Source of the DNA: Paramesorhizobium deserti
GTDB lineage: Bacteria; Pseudomonadota; Alphaproteobacteria; Rhizobiales; Rhizobiaceae
Reading direction: 5' to 3'
NCBI RefSeq assembly: GCF_001558695.1
Contig: NZ_LNTU01000038.1
Span: 124,001-188,000 of the forward strand
DNA: 64,000 bases
Shown here: piece by piece, positions 1 through 7,855 of the stretch
Layout: every line of letters begins with the position of its first letter
Position numbering within the stretch: the stretch's first letter is position 1
Position numbers and translations under genes: made by a program
Notes under the pieces: model-generated
Seen by the model: the letters and a program-made list of their open reading frames with translations, nothing else
Told to the model about the DNA's origin: nothing
Database searches by the model: none

Positions 1-415
1 CCGCCGCATCGTTCGCGCTAACGATCTGCAGTCGCGCGCGCTGGCAAAATCCATCGGGCTGACCGGGCCGCAACTGGTGATCCTGATGGCGGTGGCGGAA
101 CTGGGCCAGGTGACGACAAAGGCGCTGGCCGATCATGCCGATCTGAGCCCGGCAACGGTGGTGACGGTGCTGGAAAATCTGGAGCAGCGCGCCATCGTGC
201 AGCGCTACAGGTCCGACACGGATCGCCGCATTGTTTTCACGCGCCTCACCCCGAAAGGGCAGCAACTCATTTCTCACGCTCCGCGCGTGTTCGGCGATGG
301 GTTCGCCCGGCGTTTTGCTATGCTTCCCTCCGGTCGAAGACGCGAGCTGATTACCAGCCTGACGACGCTGGCGGAGCTCATGAGCGCTGCTGGTGGGAAT
401 GGTTCTCACATTTAA
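1..415 (+). CDS. MarR-family transcriptional regulator (5' end outside window)
   Basis: The reading frame is already open at base 2 and runs to a TAA at 413-415, so the start codon lies before the window. The visible part has the MarR winged-helix pattern: a helix-turn-helix around ALADHADLSPATVVTVLENL and a wing with the D-x-R-R element (DTDRRIVFTRLTPKGQQL), followed by a C-terminal dimerisation helix. MarR proteins are dimeric repressors of nearby stress, efflux or catabolic genes; the target here cannot be told. A GTG at 77 could act as an internal start but would cut the first helices, so I treat the gene as truncated by the window edge. Confidence 0.85.
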   Translation, partial: RRIVRANDLQSRALAKSIGLTGPQLVILMAVAELGQVTTKALADHADLSPATVVTVLENLEQRAIVQRYRSDTDRRIVFTRLTPKGQQLISHAPRVFGDGFARRFAMLPSGRRRELITSLTTLAELMSAAGGNGSHI

Positions 416-433
416 GCATTTGTTAATGTTCAA

Positions 434-1687
434 CTACCGCTTGATGCTGCCGCTGAGCCTCACCAGCGCTGCCAGCAGGAGATTGGCGCCCTTTTCGATA
501 TCCGCCCAATCGGTCCATTCCCTCGGGGAGTGACTGACGCCGCCACGGCTCGGCACGAAGATCAGCGCGGCCGGACATAGTGCCTGCATTGTCTGCGCGT
601 CGTGTCCCGCACCCGAGGGCATTGCCAGCGCCTCCAATCCCAACCGGCTCGCCTCTTCCTGCAGCAAGGCGGCGAGATCGCGATCCAGCTGGACCGGTGC
701 GATGCGGCTTTGCTCGACGATGCCGGCTTTTAGGCGATTTGTACGGGCAGCCGTGCCAATTGCCTCCCGCAAAGCGGCATCGACTGATTCAATGAGCGCG
801 GGATCGGTATCGCGGATATTGATGACGAACTCGGCCTCGCCGGGGATGGTGTGGATGAAATTCGGGAGCAAATCCGCTTTGCCGATCGTGACGCGCGTAT
901 TTTCACCTCCGTGAGTGGTGATGATTTCCGGAATAGCCGTGCCGACCATCGCCAGGCCGGCGAAGGCATCGGCGCGCATATCCATCGGCGTCGTGCCCGA
1001 GTGATTGGCTTCACCTTCGAAACGCACACGAAGATTGCGGACCCCGGCGACCGAACGCACGATGCCGACCGATAATCCCCGGCTCTCCAGGACCGGGCCC
1101 TGCTCGATATGCAGTTCGAGAAAGGCGCGGATATCTCCGCTGCTGCGCTTTGCATCCACTGCATCGGTGGCATTCAGCCCTTGGGCGGCCATGGCGTCTA
1201 CCAATGTGACGCCGTCGGCATCGCAGGCCCGCGAGACCCACTTGGCGGTCACGATGCCGGCAATGGATTGGGAGCCGAGCATGCCGCCGAAGCGCCCTTC
1301 CTCTTCGGCTGTCGCCACGACCTCGATCGCCAAACCCGGAACAAGACCGGCCTCCCGGATCGCGCGTACGCATTCCAATGCGGCTGCCACGCCGAGAGCC
1401 CCGTCGAAGGCTCCGCCTTCCGGGACCGTATCGAGATGTGATCCGACCATGATGCAGGGGCCATCCGCCGGGCCGAACCGGCCGAAAAGATTTGCGACAG
1501 CGTCGCGGCGGACGGTCAGGCCCGCAGTGCGCATCTGGTCCGAAAGCCATTCGCGGACGGCCATGTCGGCGTCGCAATAGCCGATCCGATTGTAGCCTCC
1601 CGTTTCCGGATTGAAACCGAAGCCGTTGATGCCATCGAGCAATCGGCGCAGACGGTCGGGATCAATAGCGAGATGATCGAGGAGCAT
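434..1687 (-). CDS. M20-family amidohydrolase (allantoate / N-carbamoyl-L-amino-acid hydrolase type)
   Basis: A 417-residue metal-dependent hydrolase of the AllC/HyuC/AmaB branch of peptidase family M20, which removes carbamoyl or ureido groups from allantoate, ureidoglycolate or N-carbamoyl amino acids. Metal-site motifs are all present: GSHLDTVPEGGAFDG (His84, Asp86, Asp95), TAEEEGRFGG (Glu129-130), ELHIEQGPVLE (His193), GAGHDAQTM and the C-terminal SHSPREW. The length fits the family (about 410). It is divergent from a peptide-type ABC importer ending in a GntR regulator, so it probably acts on an imported amide, dipeptide or carbamoyl compound. The exact substrate is not readable from sequence; beta-ureidopropionase activity is an alternative. 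Confidence 0.88.
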   Translation of the reverse strand: MLLDHLAIDPDRLRRLLDGINGFGFNPETGGYNRIGYCDADMAVREWLSDQMRTAGLTVRRDAVANLFGRFGPADGPCIMVGSHLDTVPEGGAFDGALGVAAALECVRAIREAGLVPGLAIEVVATAEEEGRFGGMLGSQSIAGIVTAKWVSRACDADGVTLVDAMAAQGLNATDAVDAKRSSGDIRAFLELHIEQGPVLESRGLSVGIVRSVAGVRNLRVRFEGEANHSGTTPMDMRADAFAGLAMVGTAIPEIITTHGGENTRVTIGKADLLPNFIHTIPGEAEFVINIRDTDPALIESVDAALREAIGTAARTNRLKAGIVEQSRIAPVQLDRDLAALLQEEASRLGLEALAMPSGAGHDAQTMQALCPAALIFVPSRGGVSHSPREWTDWADIEKGANLLLAALVRLSGSIKR

Positions 1688-1752
1688 CGTTTTCCCGTTC
1701 GTTTTGAGAGCAAGTGGTGGCGGCCCGTCCCACCGGAATGGCAGGCGCGCTA

Positions 1753-1768
1753 ATTTATCATGATAAAT
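1753..1768. promoter_or_regulatory. perfect 16-bp palindrome, candidate operator
   Basis: ATTTATCATGATAAAT is a perfect palindrome in the AT-rich gap between the divergent M20 hydrolase and the ABC importer, about 65 bp upstream of each start codon. This position suits an operator controlling both transcripts; the GntR/FCD regulator at 7043-7828 is the nearest candidate binder. Function is inferred from position and symmetry only. Confidence 0.45.
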
Positions 1769-1828
1769 GCTTGCATGATGTCAAATTATCAGAATTAATT
1801 GTGGGCAAGCACAGAAAGGGGAACCGTT

Positions 1829-3385
1829 ATGAAGAATATTCTGGCTGCTGTTCTCGCCGCGGTGTTTTTGGCCGTCGCTCCACCGGTGTCTGCACAGACA
1901 CCGCCCAACGCCCTTATCGTGGGGCAGATAGCCGAGCCGAAATCGCTCGATCCGCAGGCCGTCACCGCGGTGAACGACTTTCGTATCCTGGTGAATGTCT
2001 ATGACGGGCTCACCCGCTACAAGGAGGGCACGCTGGAGGTGGAGCCTTCCCTGGCTGAAAGCTGGGATGTATCCGAAGACGGAAAGACCTATACGTTCAA
2101 GCTGCGCTCCGGCGTCACCTTTCATGACGGCTCGCCCTTCAATGCCGAGGCGGTGAAGTTCAACTTCGACCGCATGCTCGACGAGAAACATCCCTATCAC
2201 GATACGGGGCCGTTCCCGCTGGCCTTCTTCTTCTCCTCGGTCGAGAAGGTTACCGCGCTTGATGATCTCACTGTGGAGTTCAAGCTCTCGGAGCCTTATG
2301 CGCCATTCCTTTCCAACCTTGCCTATCCCACGGGACTGATCGTGTCGCCGGCGGCCGTAGAGCAGCATGGCAAGGATTTCGGCCGTCACCCGAGTGGTAC
2401 AGGCGCCTTCAAATTCGAGGAATGGCAGGCGAATTCGCGCGTGGTCGTCACGCGCAACGAGGATTACTGGGATGGCGCTCCACCGCTCGAGGCCATCATC
2501 TATCGGCCGATCACCGACGCCAACACGCGCATAGCCGAAATGCTTTCGGGCGGTCTCGACGTGATGGTGGAGGTTCCGCCCGACAGCCTCCAGCAGTTCC
2601 GCGATGATCCGGCCTTCACCGTGCACGAGCAGATCGGCCCGCATTTATGGTTCCTGATCCTCAACACCAAGGAGGGGCCGTTTGCCGACAAGAAAATCCG
2701 CCAGGCGGTGAACCACGCCGTCAACAAGAAGGTCCTGGTGGAGAACGTGCTTCAAGGGACGGCTGAGGTTGCGGCCGGGCCGACACCACCGGCATTTGCA
2801 TGGGCCTATAATGAGGACATCGAGCCATACGCCTATGATCCTGACCGCGCGAAGCAATTGCTCGAAGAAGCCGGATATGACGGCAAGGAGCTCACCTTCT
2901 ATGTCACCGAGGGCGGCTCGGGTATGCTCGATCCCGTGGCGATGGGCACCGCCATCCAGGCCGATCTGAAAGCAGTTGGCATGCCGACGAAAATCGAGAC
3001 CTATGAATGGAACACTTTTCTCGGAAAGGTGAACCCCGGCCTCGAAGGCAAGGCGGATATGGCCGAGATGGCCTGGATGACCAATGATCCCGATACCTTG
3101 CCGTTCCTCACCCTGCGTACCGAAGCCTTTCCGGACAAGGGTGGTTTCAATTCGGGCTATTATTCCAACGAAAAGGTGGATGAGCTCCTCAGCCAGGCGC
3201 GGGCCGCCAACAGCCAGGAGAAGCGTGCCGAGCTCTACAAGGAGATGCAGACGATCGTGCATGAAGATGCGCCCTGGCTGTTCGTCGCGAACTGGAAGCA
3301 GAACGCCGTTACGCGCGCCAATGTCGAAGGCTTCAAGTTGCAGCCGTCCTTCTTCCTGATGCTGCAGAAGATCGCCAAGCAGTGA
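1829..3385 (+). CDS. ABC transporter substrate-binding protein, family 5 (dipeptide/oligopeptide type)
   Basis: Periplasmic binding protein of 518 residues. The chosen ATG at 1829 has AAAGGGGA upstream and opens a typical signal peptide (KNILAAVLAAVFLAVAPPVSAQ, cleavage after the AQ region); an upstream in-frame start at 1799 would put non-signal residues in front. SBP family 5 features include SLDPQAVTAVNDF near the N terminus, the TYTFKLRSGVTFHDGSPF stretch and WDGAPPLEAI. Family members bind peptides, nickel, opines or glutathione. It heads an operon with two permease modules and two ATPases (3448-7036). Substrate unknown; the adjacent amidohydrolase suggests an amide or ureido compound. 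Confidence 0.9.
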   Translation: MKNILAAVLAAVFLAVAPPVSAQTPPNALIVGQIAEPKSLDPQAVTAVNDFRILVNVYDGLTRYKEGTLEVEPSLAESWDVSEDGKTYTFKLRSGVTFHDGSPFNAEAVKFNFDRMLDEKHPYHDTGPFPLAFFFSSVEKVTALDDLTVEFKLSEPYAPFLSNLAYPTGLIVSPAAVEQHGKDFGRHPSGTGAFKFEEWQANSRVVVTRNEDYWDGAPPLEAIIYRPITDANTRIAEMLSGGLDVMVEVPPDSLQQFRDDPAFTVHEQIGPHLWFLILNTKEGPFADKKIRQAVNHAVNKKVLVENVLQGTAEVAAGPTPPAFAWAYNEDIEPYAYDPDRAKQLLEEAGYDGKELTFYVTEGGSGMLDPVAMGTAIQADLKAVGMPTKIETYEWNTFLGKVNPGLEGKADMAEMAWMTNDPDTLPFLTLRTEAFPDKGGFNSGYYSNEKVDELLSQARAANSQEKRAELYKEMQTIVHEDAPWLFVANWKQNAVTRANVEGFKLQPSFFLMLQKIAKQ

Positions 3386-3447
3386 TGTGGTAGGCGTTCC
3401 TGGCGGCAAACCCGCCGGGAACGCGTTCGGATCCGGAGGCCGCCGCC

Positions 3448-4395
3448 ATGGCCAGCTATATCGCCAAGCGCCTGTTCGCAGCCATTCCCGTGCTGCTCGG
3501 ATTGTCCATGATCGTTTTCCTGATCATGGCGATGATCCCGGGCGATCCGGCGACGGCCATTCTCGGTTCCTACGCGACACCGGAGAATGTCGAGCGGCTG
3601 AACCGGAGCCTTGGCCTCGACAAGGCGCTGCCCCAGCAATATCTCGCCTGGCTGGGAAATCTGCTTCACGGGGATTTCGGCAGGTCATACGCGCTCAACC
3701 GGCCGGTTCTCGACGAGGTGCTGGAGCGCTTCTCCGCAACGCTCATCCTCGCGGGCACGGCGCTCATATTATGCACGGTCTTCGGATTGCTGGCAGGCAT
3801 TGTCTCGGCCGTACGCCAGTTCGGCTGGGTTGACAGGGTCGTGACCTTTTTCGTCCTGATCGGCATATCCATACCGTCTTTCTTCCTCGGGCTGCTGCTG
3901 ATCCTGCTGTTCGCCGTGCAATTGCGCATCCTGCCGGCGTCCGGCATGTACGCGATCTATGGAGGCGGCGATCTTGCCGATCTTCTCAAGCATCTGCTGT
4001 TGCCCGCGGTGACGCTTGCCGTCGTCGCCACCGGCGTGGTGGCGCGGCTGACGCGAACGGCCATGCTCGAAGTCTTGAGGCAGGACTTCATTCGCACGGC
4101 ACGGGCGAAAGGCTTGAGCGAACGTAAGGTGATCTATCGCCACGCGCTCAAGGCGGCGATGGTCAGCGTTGTTCCGGTGATCGGTCTTCAGGCGGGCTTC
4201 GTGCTGGGCGGCGCGGTCTATATCGAGACGGTGTTCCAGTGGCCGGGCATCGGCGCGATGCTGGTCAAGGCCATTTCCACGCGCGACCTTCTTCTCGTGC
4301 AGGGGGGCGTGCTGTTCGTTGCCGCCGCCTATGTGTTCGTCAACCTCATCGCCGACATCGTGCAGGCGGTCCTTGATCCGAGGCTCAAGACATGA
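3448..4395 (+). CDS. ABC transporter permease, DppB/OppB type
   Basis: Inner-membrane permease of 315 residues with about six hydrophobic segments. It begins with the usual MASYIAKRLFAAIPVLLGLS helix and carries the conserved cytoplasmic EAA-type loop (RTARAKGLSERKVIYRHALK) that docks on the ATPase. An SD (GGAGG) lies just ahead of the ATG. Its stop overlaps the start of the next gene in an ATGA arrangement, which suggests translational coupling. It pairs with the permease half of the fusion protein downstream. Confidence 0.9.
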   Translation: MASYIAKRLFAAIPVLLGLSMIVFLIMAMIPGDPATAILGSYATPENVERLNRSLGLDKALPQQYLAWLGNLLHGDFGRSYALNRPVLDEVLERFSATLILAGTALILCTVFGLLAGIVSAVRQFGWVDRVVTFFVLIGISIPSFFLGLLLILLFAVQLRILPASGMYAIYGGGDLADLLKHLLLPAVTLAVVATGVVARLTRTAMLEVLRQDFIRTARAKGLSERKVIYRHALKAAMVSVVPVIGLQAGFVLGGAVYIETVFQWPGIGAMLVKAISTRDLLLVQGGVLFVAAAYVFVNLIADIVQAVLDPRLKT

Positions 4396-6203
4396 GCACG
4401 CAGGCATTGGAAGTGGGGCCGCCAAAGGACAGCGGTCAGTCGCGCACGGCCTGGCGGCTCCTCATGAACAACAGGCTGGCGGCCGCAGCCTTCTATATCG
4501 TCGTCCTGATCGTGATCATGGCGCTGATGGCTCCGATCCTGCCGCTCCATGACCCCGACACGACGAGCCCGGCCAACCGGCTGCTTCCGCTGTTTTCCGA
4601 AGGTCATCTGCTCGGCACCGATCATCTGGGACGGGACGTGCTGGCGCGCCTTGTCTGGGGGACGCGCGTTTCCCTGTTTGTCGGCATTTCCGCTGCCCTG
4701 GCAGCGGCGTTCTTCGGCTCGCTGATCGGTCTTGTCGCTGGTTATGCGGGCGGGCGGGCGGACAATCTCATCATGCGCGGCATCGATATGCTGATGGCGT
4801 TTCCCTATATCCTGCTGGCGCTGGCAATCGTGGCGGTGTTGGGCCCCGGTCTGCTCAACGCGCTCTACGCCATCGCCATTGTCAACATCCCGTTTTTCGC
4901 CCGCAATGTGCGCGGGATCACACGCGGTCTTTCGCACAGGGAGTTCGTGGACGCCGCGCGCCTTTCCGGCAAGAGCCACATCGCGATCCTGACGACGGAA
5001 ATCCTGCCCAACGTGTTGCCGATCATCGTCATCACCATGTCGACGACGATCGGATGGATGATCCTGGAGACGGCGGGCCTGAGCTTCCTCGGCCTTGGCG
5101 CGCAGCCGCCGCAAGCCGATCTCGGCTCCATGCTCGGGCAGGGCAGGGCGCTTCTCTTCACCGCTCCGATGATCTCGGTCATTCCCGGCGTGATGGTGTT
5201 TCTGATCGTCATGGGCGTTAATCTGCTTGGTGACGGCGTGCGCGATGCGCTCGATCCACGGCTGCGGGCGGGAGCGCTCAGCCGTCCCATGCCGGTGACC
5301 CGTATTGAACGCCCGCATGTGCCCGAACCGGACGAAACGGCAAAGGCTTCGGCACTCGCCGTGACGGGTTTGGAGACCAGCTTCGAACAAGGCGGCGGAA
5401 GAGAGGTCGCAGTGAAGGGGATCAGCTTCACGTTGCGCAAGGGCGAATGTCTTGGCCTGATCGGCGAGAGCGGGTCGGGCAAGAGCGTCACGGCGCTTTC
5501 CATCCTGGGCCTTGTCGCATCGCCGCCCGGCGTCATTACCGGCGGGGCCGTGACGATCGAAGGCCGCGACGTGCTCTCGCTTGACGAGACGCAGATCGCT
5601 TCGTTCCGGGGTGGCAAGGTGGCGTATATTTTTCAGGATCCGCTGACGACGCTGCATCCGCTCTTCACCGTTGGCGAACAGGTGGCGGAGGCTGTTCGGG
5701 CGCATCAGCCGATCGACCGGGTCGGCGCGCATGAGAAGGCGGTCGAACTCCTGCGGACCGTCCAGATCCCCGATCCCGAGCAGCGGGCACGCGCCTATCC
5801 GCACGAACTCTCCGGTGGCCAGCGCCAGCGCGTGGGCATCGCGATGGCGCTGGCCAACGATCCAGATATCATCATCGCGGACGAACCGACCACGGCGCTC
5901 GATGTCACCGTCCAGGCGGAGATACTGCGGCTGCTCCAGGCCCTGCGTCGCGACAGGGGGCTGGCGCTTCTCTTCATCACGCATGATTTCGGCGTGGTGG
6001 CCGAGATCTGCGATCGGGTGGCGGTCATGCGGCATGGGGAAATCGTCGAAGCGGGAGAAACGGCGACCGTTCTCGGTGATCCGAAACATCCCTATACCAA
6101 GCGGCTGATCGCCTGCGTTCCCATACCGGGGCAGGGGCGGGCCTTTCTCGACGCCATCCGCGCGCTGCCGTCAGCCGACACGGACCGGGGGCGCGGCGCA
6201 TGA
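4392..6203 (+). CDS. Fused ABC permease (DppC type) and ATP-binding protein (DppD type)
   Basis: One uninterrupted 603-residue frame carries two proteins that are usually separate. Residues 1 to about 290 are a DppC-like permease (LLGTDHLGRDVLARLVWGTR, the loop EFVDAARLSGKSHIAIL, then GLSFLGLG). After a Pro/Glu-rich linker, residues about 318-603 are a nucleotide-binding domain with Walker A GESGSGKS (from residue 358), signature LSGGQRQRVG and Walker B IIIADEPTTALD. There is no frameshift or internal stop, so the fusion is genuine. Such permease/ATPase fusions occur in Hyphomicrobiales peptide importers. It overlaps its neighbours by 4 bp on both sides. Confidence 0.92.
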   Translation: MSTQALEVGPPKDSGQSRTAWRLLMNNRLAAAAFYIVVLIVIMALMAPILPLHDPDTTSPANRLLPLFSEGHLLGTDHLGRDVLARLVWGTRVSLFVGISAALAAAFFGSLIGLVAGYAGGRADNLIMRGIDMLMAFPYILLALAIVAVLGPGLLNALYAIAIVNIPFFARNVRGITRGLSHREFVDAARLSGKSHIAILTTEILPNVLPIIVITMSTTIGWMILETAGLSFLGLGAQPPQADLGSMLGQGRALLFTAPMISVIPGVMVFLIVMGVNLLGDGVRDALDPRLRAGALSRPMPVTRIERPHVPEPDETAKASALAVTGLETSFEQGGGREVAVKGISFTLRKGECLGLIGESGSGKSVTALSILGLVASPPGVITGGAVTIEGRDVLSLDETQIASFRGGKVAYIFQDPLTTLHPLFTVGEQVAEAVRAHQPIDRVGAHEKAVELLRTVQIPDPEQRARAYPHELSGGQRQRVGIAMALANDPDIIIADEPTTALDVTVQAEILRLLQALRRDRGLALLFITHDFGVVAEICDRVAVMRHGEIVEAGETATVLGDPKHPYTKRLIACVPIPGQGRAFLDAIRALPSADTDRGRGA

Positions 6204-7036
6204 CAGAAACGAGGAGACCCGTGGATGCGATCAGCGTGACCAATCTCACCAAGACGTTTGCCGGCGGGTGGTCATTGTTCCGCGGACGTGGTCATGAGGT
6301 CAGGGCCGTCAGAGATGTCACGCTGGCGCTGCGGCCCGGAGAAACGCTCGCGGTGGTCGGCGAGAGCGGTTCGGGCAAGTCCACGCTCGCGCGGATGATG
6401 GTGGGCCTTGAGAAGCCGACATCGGGCGACATGCGCATCGCCGGAAAGGATGCGGCGGCGCTTAGAGCCGAAGGGCCGCGCGCTTTCGGGCGTGTGATCC
6501 AGTATGTCTTCCAGGATCCGGTATCCTCTCTCAATCCGCGCAAGACGATCGATGCGATACTCGATCCGCCGCTGCGGCTTCTGAAGGGGTATGACAAAGT
6601 CCGGCGCCGGGCGCGCATGAAGGAACTCATGGACGCCGTGCAGATGCCGGCCAATACGCTGGAGCGCTATCCGCACGAATTTTCCGGTGGCCAGGCGCAG
6701 CGCATCGCCATCGCCCGGGCGTTGGCCGCGGAGCCGCGTATCATCGTGCTCGACGAGCCGGTTTCCGCCCTTGACGTATCCGTTCAGGCGCAGACGCTCC
6801 TGTTGCTGGAGGATCTCAGGGCGGAATTCAAGATGTCCTATCTGTTCATCAGCCACGACCTCGCGGTGGTGGAAAGCATCTCCGACCGGGTCGCGGTGAT
6901 GTATTCCGGTGAGATCGTCGAAACAGCCTCTGCTGAACAGCTTTTCAGAACGCCCCGGCATGAATATACGAAAAGACTGTTGTCGAGCGCGCCGCGGCTG
7001 AAACCGCCTGGACGTGGTCGATTGGAGGGCGGATAG
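6200..7036 (+). CDS. ABC transporter ATP-binding protein, DppF/OppF type
   Basis: A 278-residue ATPase, the second nucleotide-binding subunit of the peptide-type importer. Motifs: Walker A GESGSGKSTLARMMVGLE, Q-loop YVFQDPVSSLNP, signature FSGGQAQRIAIARAL, Walker B IIVLDEPVSALDVS and the switch histidine in FISHDLAVV. The oligopeptide C-terminal extension is short. The start overlaps the upstream fusion gene by 4 bp, giving one cotranscribed set of genes from 1829 to at least 7036 and probably on into the regulator. Confidence 0.92.
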   Translation: MTETRRPVDAISVTNLTKTFAGGWSLFRGRGHEVRAVRDVTLALRPGETLAVVGESGSGKSTLARMMVGLEKPTSGDMRIAGKDAAALRAEGPRAFGRVIQYVFQDPVSSLNPRKTIDAILDPPLRLLKGYDKVRRRARMKELMDAVQMPANTLERYPHEFSGGQAQRIAIARALAAEPRIIVLDEPVSALDVSVQAQTLLLLEDLRAEFKMSYLFISHDLAVVESISDRVAVMYSGEIVETASAEQLFRTPRHEYTKRLLSSAPRLKPPGRGRLEGG

Positions 7037-7042
7037 CCGCAT

Positions 7043-7828
7043 ATGAGTGAAATGGCAGTGCGAGAAGAGATCATTGCGGAAGTTCCCGCGGTTATCCGCC
7101 GCCGAAAGCGGCCGGATGCGGTGGCGGACCAGATTCGGGACCGGATCGTCGAACACGGCCTTTCGCCGGGAGATCGCCTGCCGCACGAGTGGATCGAACC
7201 GGAAACATGGCATGTCTCGCGCGGAACGCTTCGCGAAGCTCTGAAGATCCTGGAATCGCAGGGGCTGACGCTCAGCAAGACCGGGCCGGGCGGGGGTATA
7301 TTCGTGGCTTCCGTCGAGACCGAACAGGCGATCCGGCTTCTCGACAATTTGTTTTTGCACAAGCCTCCGACGATTGCCGATATCTATGCCATCCGCAAGG
7401 AACTGGAGCCGCTTTTGGCCGCGAGCCTGGCGGGAAAGCTGGCGCCATCAGCCTTCGCATCGCTGCAGGCCAATATCCGCCTTTATGAGGACGAGCCCGC
7501 GACCGTTGAAGAAGAATACCGGCAGAGGATGGCCGAGCTCGATTTTCACGACGAGCTGGCGCGGCTTTGCGAAAACCGGTTGCTCGGTTTCCTCTGCCGG
7601 TTCCTGGTCAGCTTGTTGCGGGACATGGCCGTCTGCCGGGAAGTGTACCAACAGCATAATCCCGTGCTGCGTGAGACAGGGCTGCACTATCAGGTGGCGT
7701 TGCTGCGGGCGATCAAGGCGGGCGACGCCGGGCGGGCGGCGGCGATCATGCGTGAGCATATGATTACGGCGGAAGCCTATATGCTGGAACGGACGGAGAT
7801 CCGCCGTGGTTACCGATCCAAGCGGTAA
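7043..7828 (+). CDS. GntR-family regulator with FCD domain
   Basis: A 261-residue regulator starting 6 bp after the last transporter gene, so probably in the same transcript. The N-terminal winged helix is GntR-like (DQIRDRIVEHGLSPGDRLP, then VSRGTLREALKILESQGL with a glycine-rich wing GPGGGIFV). The C-terminal half is the all-helical FadR/FCD ligand domain with its acidic and histidine metal-type residues (AELDFHDELARLCEN and the REHMITAEAYM end). Such proteins usually repress the adjacent catabolic operon and release on binding a carboxylate or amide. The palindrome at 1753-1768 is a candidate site. Confidence 0.88.
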   Translation: MSEMAVREEIIAEVPAVIRRRKRPDAVADQIRDRIVEHGLSPGDRLPHEWIEPETWHVSRGTLREALKILESQGLTLSKTGPGGGIFVASVETEQAIRLLDNLFLHKPPTIADIYAIRKELEPLLAASLAGKLAPSAFASLQANIRLYEDEPATVEEEYRQRMAELDFHDELARLCENRLLGFLCRFLVSLLRDMAVCREVYQQHNPVLRETGLHYQVALLRAIKAGDAGRAAAIMREHMITAEAYMLERTEIRRGYRSKR

Positions 7829-7855
7829 GGGGTCATGCTTTAACAGGCGAAGACG

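Noticed and set aside
4329-6089. 586-residue minus-strand frame across the permease-ATPase fusion
   Set aside because: It is a long shadow frame caused by GC-rich codon bias; its translation is rich in Arg, His and Asp with no domain, while the plus strand has clear ABC motifs.
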